DNA from: Leptodactylus fallax
Lineage: Eukaryota; Chordata; Amphibia; Anura; Leptodactylidae
Assembly (NCBI GenBank): GCA_947044405.1
Contig: CAMRHE010000115.1
Coordinates: forward strand, 4,216,001 to 4,280,000
DNA: 64,000 nt
Direction: 5' to 3'
The translations under genes were made by a program, and so were the position numbers. Of the stretch, positions 56,791 through 64,000 are shown one piece after another (the first letter of the stretch is position 1; each line of letters begins with the position of its first letter). Under the pieces are notes generated by a model. The model ran no database searches. It was not told the origin of the DNA and saw nothing but the letters and a program-made list of their open reading frames with translations.

Positions 56791-58192
56791 TAACAACCGG
56801 ATCGTAAAACCGTGGAGAGGTGGTGTGCCAACATGGTTCTGCCACTAGTACTCACAGACTTGTAGGTCACATAGAGCCTGTGGCCCGTAACCCTTCCATG
56901 CTCTTTAGGCTTTCTGTGACCAGTATGCAGATGTAGTATAGTATAACTTGAATTTTTATAACTTACTATATCATGGTATCCTAAATCAAAAGTCATAGAA
57001 AGCCATTGAAAATGTCCTAGATGAAGATGGTTTCAACTATTTATGCAACATGTTATGAATCCATAGGTCATCATGTTTGACTATGCACATAACACCTTTT
57101 CCAGGAGACTCCTATAGGTCCCCTTTTATGCATATTAAAAGACTGCAACTCAACATCGCCCACTGGGTGGTCATACTGTATATAGCCACAAATAGGGTAG
57201 TTATTATATCACTTTGTGTTAACTTGTCACAAGGTCATGTTTTAGAAAAGGTACTTAACTTGTGATACACCTATGTAAACGTGTCCACCTAAGAGGATGG
57301 GTAGGGAAGGACACATCAATATATTTTTTGCTAGGCATATTATACATGACATATGACTTTGGAAGCATACTGGGCTTACATGGGTTTCTTTCTATTAACA
57401 CCAGGTATTCAGAATTTCTGACAATGACATTGCAGATTGTAGATATCATTTAACCTGTCTATGTGATATATTATTCATTTCTGTCTATGTGTTCATCTCA
57501 AGTTGCGAGACTTGAAAATCAATAGACATTTAGCCTGTCCTATGTCACTTGTGTCTTTTTTTCTGTCACTCATCTTTAGGTGTCTACTGATCTAAGCACA
57601 CAAAGAACACAGAAGTCTCAAAGTATAAAAAAAACTAGGAAAGACTTGCTAAGAAAAATGTGACAGAATTCCCCTTAAAATGTAGACTCGGCCAACTTTC
57701 TACAAAAATTGAATCAAATTTTAGTTTAGAAGTTAGGGCTGGTATTCCTGTCGATCTCCTGGTGGTGCCTTAGTTAATGGTGGGCTATAGTCACAAAGGA
57801 TTTAACCCATTAGTGATGAGCACATATGGATTCTATGTTGGAAGTGGTTTAAATATGGCGTCACTCAAGAGCTCAGTAGGGGCCATAGCCGCCAGGTCTC
57901 TGTGATTTCACATAGACTCAGCAGCAGTCCTGCACCTAGAGAGACCTCTGCACATGCTCTGATGGTCACATGCTACCATGGTATTGGAGGGCTTCCACTG
58001 TGATTCAAGAAAACTTTTTTTTTGCTGGGCTTCCACAACGCTGACATGGTTGGGAAACACTATTGAGCACGTTGGTTTCAGATACACCACACAATTTGAG
58101 GGGGTGCGGTCAAATCCAAGCCCAGGAGCCTTAAGGATGTCTCTTCACAGTATGAGGAGACCAGTACTATGAGCCAAGGGCATAGCTATAAG
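56791..58192. other. Unassigned DNA
   Basis: No gene or repeat is recognised. Short frames on both strands lack domains. Confidence 0.5.
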
Positions 58193-58330
58193 GTTAATAT
58201 TATTATTATTATGCTTACTTGTATAGCGCCATCATATTCCGCTGCGCATTACAGACATTGTCAGTCACTGTCCCATATAGGGCTCAAAATATACCCCGAA
58301 GGGTTGCAGGGGTAGCAGTCACTACTGGGT
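58193..58330 (-). repeat. Interspersed repeat with TATAGCGCCATCATATTCCG signature
   Basis: An ATT run is followed by CTTGTATAGCGCCATCATATTCC and GCGCATTACAGACATTGTC. It is opposite in orientation to 56040-56212. Confidence 0.55.
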
Positions 58331-58949
58331 CCTGAACCCTTTTTCCTCTGTGACATAAAATATACCATAAAATATACCACTAATCCAAATGGCACAAGGT
58401 AGGTAGTAGCCACATTACATATTTTGCATTGGGGCTCAGTGGCTTCATGTTACTTTTCTAACCACACAAGGAACCTGTTTCTTGTCTCACTTGAAATTCA
58501 TGAGTTAAAGATTCACTATCTCACGGATCTCTAAAACCATCAGAACTTGCATACGGTATACATTAGTACATTCAGCCCGTGAACTACACTATCTGCTTCA
58601 GTCACAGACAATATGATTATCTCAGTGACACAGAACGTTTCTTCTGTTGCAGCGAGCCATTATTACTATGAGAAATAAGCCAATTTACACACACCTAACA
58701 CACACAGTTTGGGAAAAGTGGCGTACATTATTACCGTACTAATACATGGACGTGACTCCAAAGTTTTGAAGAAATCACGTCTAATAGCGTCAAAACAAAT
58801 TGAATGTACTGATAATACGAATAGTTATATAGTACTGTACCACTCTTTAAGAGCACTTTCAACATTACCAGTTTGTAGCAATTTGTTATAGTTCTGTCAC
58901 TCCTTTAATAAAATAATCTAAAATCTCATACAATAAATAGATATGATAG
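58331..58949. other. Unassigned DNA
   Basis: Nothing recognised. Confidence 0.5.
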
Positions 58950-59415
58950 TTAAAGAGGACCTGTCAACAGGTCTGATAAGCCCAATGACAGATATCATCC
59001 AATAAGCGCTGTCACCCTCAACATTTTGGTGTTTTGTTTATCCAAATCCATTCAGCTATTTCAACGATATAGGCCCTTTTAGTATTGACCATTTAGTAAC
59101 CATTAGAGGACCCCTAGAGAACAGGGCCCCCAGAAACAACCTGAATTTAATTTGGAAATTATGTTACAGAGCAAAAAGAGAAAAGATTCAGTATAAATTG
59201 TTATTTATCCATTGAACTCACTGCTGTTTCAATGTTGAGAATTCTGTATGCAGAGTCATCGAGGGGAGGTTGTCAATCACTGAAAGGTCCGCCTCCTTGG
59301 CTTCTCAACATTGAAAGAGCAAAGAATTCAATGAATAAATGACAGGTTGTACTGTGCTCTGTAACATAGTGTCTGCAGATTGTACAGTATTTTTTGTATT
59401 ACATGTTTTCTTTAA
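58950..59415. mobile_element. TTAA MITE, 466 bp
   Basis: The left end TTAAAGAGGACCTGTCAAC (58950) and the inverted right end TTAAAGAAAACATGTAATAC (59412-59415 is TTAA) match loosely. The inside has an inverted pair ATTTATCCATTGAACTC / GAATTCAATGAATAAAT and TTTCAATGTTGAGAA / TTCTCAACATTGAAA. Confidence 0.55.
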
Positions 59416-59497
59416 ATAGTCCATGGGGACCTGAAACACATGCCCTCATGGGTAGCAGGTAATGCAGTCAATAAGAGTGTTCAGGACTCCATTATAA

Positions 59498-60028
59498 TTA
59501 TAGCTTACCTCCAGTTATAAACAACTTTACATATATGAATAGTACGGGTGAATATAAGAAAGATTGTAATATATATTATTAAAGAAATCTGTTTTCGTCA
59601 CTACTTTTCAGACAAAGTTCTTTTCTACCTATTGGTCTATGAAGATGGGAGAGGTGAAGAAGAGGCTTCTAGAAAAGACACTTAAATACCTGCTGCTGCT
59701 ACACTCTGCTATTCTGTGCTCCTTTAGCACTGCTAGCCTTGTAGATAAGAGGCTACTAGTGCACAGAATGAGGCAATAAATCAGTTTACCAGCTGGCAGC
59801 AACTTTCTATCCCACCCCCTCCATTCTCCATAGAGTTCTATATGTGAGACTGGATACAGAGACAGAATCTTATGAAAACAACAGTCAGATTGAAGATAAG
59901 GAAGGAGAAAGCAGTTTAAAAGTGGTGAAGGAAACAAATATCCTAACTAAGATATATTACAAAGTTTCTTATACTCCCATGCACTATTCAGTTATAAAAA
60001 GTTGCTTATAACTGGAGGCACGCTTTAA
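59498..60028. mobile_element. TTAA MITE, about 531 bp
   Basis: The left end AGCTTACCTCCAGTTATAAA and the inverted right end TTAAAGCGTGCCTCCAGTTA match. Further in, CAACTTTACATATATGAATA matches the inverted CAACTTTTTATAACTGAATA. The right TTAA is 60025-60028 and the left is mutated to TTAT. The 102-codon minus-strand frame inside has no domain. Confidence 0.65.
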
Positions 60029-60169
60029 CAAAAAAATGTGTTCATTTGCCCACATATTCGTGTCATTATGGGCAAATAAATACAGTTTTTCTACTTCATA
60101 CTTTTTGGAGGGATGTAAAAGATATATAGATATACATAAATAGATTGATTTAGCATATTTTACAGCAGA

Positions 60170-60830
60170 TATATGAGTGCAAAGAAATTCTAAACATGAT
60201 TTTTCTACAGAACAGTGTGCTACTAATAAGTAAACCAGGAATCTTTTCCGATCTACATAATGCTATGATTTTACAGCAGATTACTTCTCCATATTGTAGA
60301 TTACCGAAGACTTTCTTACCCTTAATTTCATTTTCTCATCATTTCATGGCATCAAGCAGAAGTACGCGTTTTTCTTAAAAGACACATTAATATAAATATT
60401 ACATATCCGCTCCCATCATACATTGAGTTAATGAATCACCCCACTGCGCCTTATTCTTCTCCCCAGATAATGTTTGAATGCATCCGGTGTTCAGAAATAC
60501 ATTCAATAAAATGTGCCGCCGCACGTTAAATATTTATGAAACGTCTTTCTGAGAAGAAGCATAATTTGAAATATATTATTTGGAGAAATGCATTTTCGTA
60601 AATGACCACATGGTGGTTGCAATTCCATCTGAAGCCTAGATGTCGGAGTTGTCTGAGCACATTGTAATATGGATTAATGGCAGAAGGAGCCTGGCATCTG
60701 TGGAGTCTACACATGCTATTTCCGAGATGTAACATTTTGTTTGCAGATTGCATATTGTTTAAGCACAATGCTTTGCCGAATATATGACAATCAAGGGAAC
60801 CTTTCCCCATATACAAGGTATACATTACCT
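60170..60830. other. Candidate conserved non-coding element (best in window)
   Basis: A 660-bp repeat-free stretch with dense, non-simple motifs: AATGTGCCGCCGCACGTTAA, GAAATATATTATTTGGAG, GACCACATGGTGGTTGC, ATATGGATTAATGGCAG (an OTX/paired-like GGATTA) and TTTGTTTGCAGATTGCATATTG (octamer-like). The 99-codon minus frame is not convincing as protein. The texture is like ancient vertebrate enhancers, but only alignment can show that. Confidence 0.4.
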
Positions 60831-62344
60831 CAATCTACTGATAATACAGTGCTCAGTAACTACTAAAGGAACATCTTGTGTTCCTGAACCTTGTTACATG
60901 TGTAATTTGTCTTCTTCTCTCCATTCACACCTGTAAAGGAAAAGAAAAATGCTACAAATCTAGTTGATTGTTTTGCCTATTTTTCTGACCAGAGGCCAAG
61001 TTTTAATAGTGTTGTATTCACAACAGTTCTAGGGTTTTTTTTTAACTTGTTTTCCACTTTCTGTCAACTACTTTATTGGTTTAGCTCTGTCTGCAGAGCT
61101 TCTAGCGTCTCACCATGCAGTTGCATTTCCAGGTAGCGACATTTATGGACTGCTAAAGACTTTAAAGAAACATGGAGAACAAACAGCAATATGTGGTTAG
61201 GTGAATTTACGTCAAGATGGGAATTTGCTTTTGTTATGAACTTACTTTTCGCTTTGCTTTCTTCTTGCAAAATGTACAAGATATATTAATATTGCTTTCG
61301 GCAAGTACAGATGTGTCGATTCTTATCTTTCCTTTTGCACAACATTTACTGAGATGTGTAGTGTGAGACCAACTTTTTGAAAAAGCACAATTTTGCGATA
61401 TCTTCTGATATCTATCCTATATGTGTCTACCCACTGGTTTTCTTTTGAATCACGCACTTGTTCAATTCTATGGGAATTCCTAAAGCAGGTAAATATGAAT
61501 ATTCTGTGGATATACCATAAATATCTTAGATGGTCTTCAAATGAGCTCCTCCGTGGTCCCTGTGTCAGTTCTAGATATTATTCTCTATGTTTTGCCTTGT
61601 GTTTCTGTGCTACTTGTTATTGAATTTTAACCTGCATGATCTGGTGTGACCTAACTTTCATGACTACTCTTCAGATTCTCTATGCATCAATTTCCTTAAC
61701 CTCCATTTCCTTGGCTTGTTTGGTGATGCCTAAATATTTTCTGCTCATTGCTGCTTCCATGCAACATTTTTTATTTGTATTTTGTGGATGAATACTCTTT
61801 GTATTTCCATGAACTGATACATACAAAAGGGAAAAATAAAAAAACAGATATATTCATAAATAGAATTGCTGTTGCTTTGCTAACAAGACTTCATGATAGC
61901 AAAAATCAAAAGGTATTCTCTTTGTTTATTCTGGTTACTGCCACTACACCCTCTATTGTAAGACTATAATAATCTGCAGCACTATTCCTCCCGCAAAACT
62001 CTTATGAATCCCATAATACATAGCTTCAATGAATGTACGCTCATTAGATTCTGCTACACAACAGAATAGACAAAGCTGTCATGAAACAATGATACTAAGG
62101 TCTTATTTACACAACCATATGTCAGTCCATTTTCATTCTTATTCACACTTTTTGATGTGAATAAGGATAAAAATATGTGATGGCCATTTTAAAACCCTTG
62201 AAAGTTTATGGGTCACATTTCTGTTTTTGCACCCGTCAAAATGGACAAAGTTTTCACTATCATGTGCATAAGCCCTAACGCTGGCCATGCACTCCAATTG
62301 CTGTTGCCTTGTTCAGCTGACAGCTTTTCCTCCTGGCCCCCTTA
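60831..62344. other. Unassigned DNA
   Basis: No gene or repeat is recognised. Confidence 0.5.
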
Positions 62345-62663
62345 CAGTGGGGAAAAAAAGTACAGTATTTAGTCAGCCACCAATTGTGCACGTTCTCCCA
62401 CTTAAAAAGATGAGCGAGGCCTGTAATTGACATCATAGGTAGACCTCAACTATGAGAGACAAAATGAGAAAACAAATCCAGAAAATCACATCATCTGATT
62501 TTGTAAGAATTCATTGGCAAATTATGGTGGAAAATAAGTATTTGGTCATCTACAAACAAGCAAGATTTCTGGCTCTCACAGACCTGTGACTTCTTCTTTA
62601 AGAGGGTCCTCTGTCCTCCACTCATTACCTGTAGTAATGGCTCCTGTTTGACATTGTTATGAG

Positions 62664-62670
62664 TATAAAA
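62664..62670 (+). promoter_or_regulatory. TATA-like box of the Tc1 transposase
   Basis: TATAAAA, about 45 nt upstream of the transposase ATG at 62715. A counterpart lies upstream of the gene at 25547. Confidence 0.45.
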
Positions 62671-62714
62671 GACACCTGTCCACAACCTCACACAGTCACA
62701 CTCCAAACTCCACT

Positions 62715-63711
62715 ATGGTGAAGACCAAAGAGCTGTGGAAGGACACCAGAAACAAAATTGTAGACCTGCATCAGGCTGGGAAGACTGAATCTGCAATAGG
62801 CAAGCAGCTTGGTGTGAAGAGATCAACTGTGGGAGCAATAATTAGAAAATGGAAGACATACAAGACCACTGATAATCTCCCTCGATCAGGGGCTCCACGC
62901 AAGATCTCACCCTGTGGAGTCAAAATGATCACAAGAACGGTGAGCAAAAATCCCAGAACCACATGGGGGGACCTAGTGAATGACCTGCAGAAAGCTGGGA
63001 CTAACGTAACAAAGGCTCCGTCAGTAACACACTACGCCACCAGGGACTTAGATCCTGCAGTGCCAAACGTGTCCCCCTGCTTAAGCCAGTACATATCCGG
63101 GCCCATCTGAAGTTTGCTAGAGAGCATTTGCATGTTCCAGAAGAGTATTGGGAGAATGTCATATGGTCAGATGAAACCAAAGTAGAACTGTTTGGTAGAA
63201 ACACAACTCGTCGTGTTTGGAGGAGAGTGAATGCTGAGTTGCATCCAAAGAACACCATACCTACTGTGAAGCATGGGGGTGGCAACATCATGCTTTGGGG
63301 CCGTTTCTCTGCAAAGGGACCAGGACGACTGATCCGTGTACATGAAAGAATGAATGGGGCCATGTATCGTGAGATTTTGAGTGCAAACCTCCTTCCATCA
63401 GCAAGGGCATTGAAGATGAAATGTGGCTGGGTCCTTCAGCATGAAAAGCACTGCCAGGGCAACGTAAGAATCATTTCAAGGTCCTGGAGTGGCCTAGCCA
63501 GTCTCCAGATCTCAACCCCATAGAAAACCTTTGGAGGGAGGTGAAAGTCCGTATTGTCCAGTGACAGCCCCCAAAAATCACTGCTCTAGAGGAGATCTGC
63601 ATGGAGGAATGGGCCAACATACCAGCAACAGTGTGCGCCAACCTTATGAAGACTTATAGAAAACGTTTGACCTCTGTCATTGCCAACAAAGGATATATAA
63701 CAAAGTATTGA
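62715..63711 (+). pseudogene. Tc1 transposase with frameshifts
   Basis: The N-terminal frame (62715-63110) holds both HTH regions: [20 protein letters not shown], a GAPRK linker, and [15 protein letters not shown] shift near 63018-63025 breaks it after NVTKA. The middle frame (63128-63523) has [24 protein letters not shown] and [11 protein letters not shown]. The second catalytic block reads QHEKHCQGN where the family has [10 protein letters not shown], so the Asp is Glu and the surrounding residues are deleted. A third frame gives [13 protein letters not shown] (around 63510-63540) and the normal end [14 protein letters not shown] with TGA at 63709-63711. At least two frameshifts and a lost Asp mean that it is inactive. 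Confidence 0.9.
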
Positions 63712-64000
63712 GATGAACTTTTGTTATTGACCAAATACTTATTTTCCACTATAATTTGCAAATAAATTCTATAAAAATCAGACAATGTGATTTTCTAGAT
63801 ATGTTTTCTCATTTTGTCTCTCATAGTTGAGGTCTACCTATGATGACAATTACAGGCCTTTCTCATATTTTTAAGTGGGAGAACTTGCACAATTGGTGGC
63901 TGACTAAATACTTTTTTCCCCACTGTATACATGCTAGCTGGGCTTGGCAATTGTGACTTACCAGAGAGAAATACTATATAAATGCTGTTGTACCTCCTCT

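Larger units (their letters stand above)
62345..63925 (+). mobile_element. Full-length Tc1-type transposon, transposase broken
   Basis: The ends CAGTGGGGAAAAAAAGTA and CTTTTTTCCCCACTG are flanked by TA (62343-62344, 63926-63927). The length is 1581 bp. The terminal repeats are about 205 bp, with an inner AAGTATTTGGTCA repeat near 62536 and its inverse near 63728. The family is the same as the fragment at 23520-23815. Confidence 0.92.

Overview
The window looks like intergenic or intronic DNA from an anuran amphibian, probably a neobatrachian frog or toad. The evidence is the repeat content: many short elements with TTAAAGG-type ends (resembling the T2/Kolobok MITEs known from Xenopus), several Tc1 families, CR1 and L1/Tx1 LINEs, a Ty3/gypsy-like gag-pro segment, and many hAT-like non-autonomous elements. 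I see no convincing host protein-coding exon, tRNA or rRNA. Every long open frame that I recognise belongs to a mobile element. Species assignment is inference.

Layout. 0-9 kb: mostly unannotated AT-rich DNA with a decayed Tc1 relic (3955-4892) and small MITEs. 9.4-12.1 kb: a 31-bp tandem array, an (ATCT)n microsatellite, and a hAT-like element nested inside a TTAA-flanked MITE. 13-21 kb: two LTR-like segments and several foldback elements, including a ~550-bp palindromic one at 16647-17196. 22-26 kb: three repeats, a Tc1 end fragment, and a complete Tc1 element (24307-25940) whose 339-codon transposase is uninterrupted with all three catalytic acids. 27-34 kb: a hAT-like element with 8-bp target duplication, an L1/Tx1 relic, and a CR1-like LINE on the minus strand whose reverse-transcriptase motif has turned into an 8-unit minisatellite. 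37.5-41 kb: a Ty3/gypsy-like gag and protease in overlapping frames, with a plausible -1 frameshift signal between them and no pol. 42-48 kb: nested insertions (hAT-like in MITE; Tc1 in hAT-like). 50.7-52.9 kb: a Tc1 copy broken up by about 1.2 kb of other repeats, with catalytic Glu changed to Gln. 55-64 kb: more TTAA MITEs and a full-length Tc1 pseudo-element (62345-63925).

Between the repeats lie several stretches with no repeat signature that are rich in homeodomain-like TAAT motifs (270-720, 19170-19430, 26090-26760, 35540-35960, 60170-60830). They resemble conserved non-coding elements, which would fit a gene desert next to a developmental gene. This is a hypothesis that needs a cross-species alignment.

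The observations I rate highest are: (1) a minisatellite whose 40/41-bp unit is the LINE reverse-transcriptase QG motif, apparently made by slippage between repeated CTGTTAT sequences; (2) the gag-pro overlap with a GTTAAAC heptamer, 8-nt spacer and 7-bp GC-rich stem; (3) a group of hAT-like elements with different ends that share one inverted core, carry expanding tandem arrays and spread splice-donor-like AGGTGAGTA motifs; (4) the intact Tc1 transposase.
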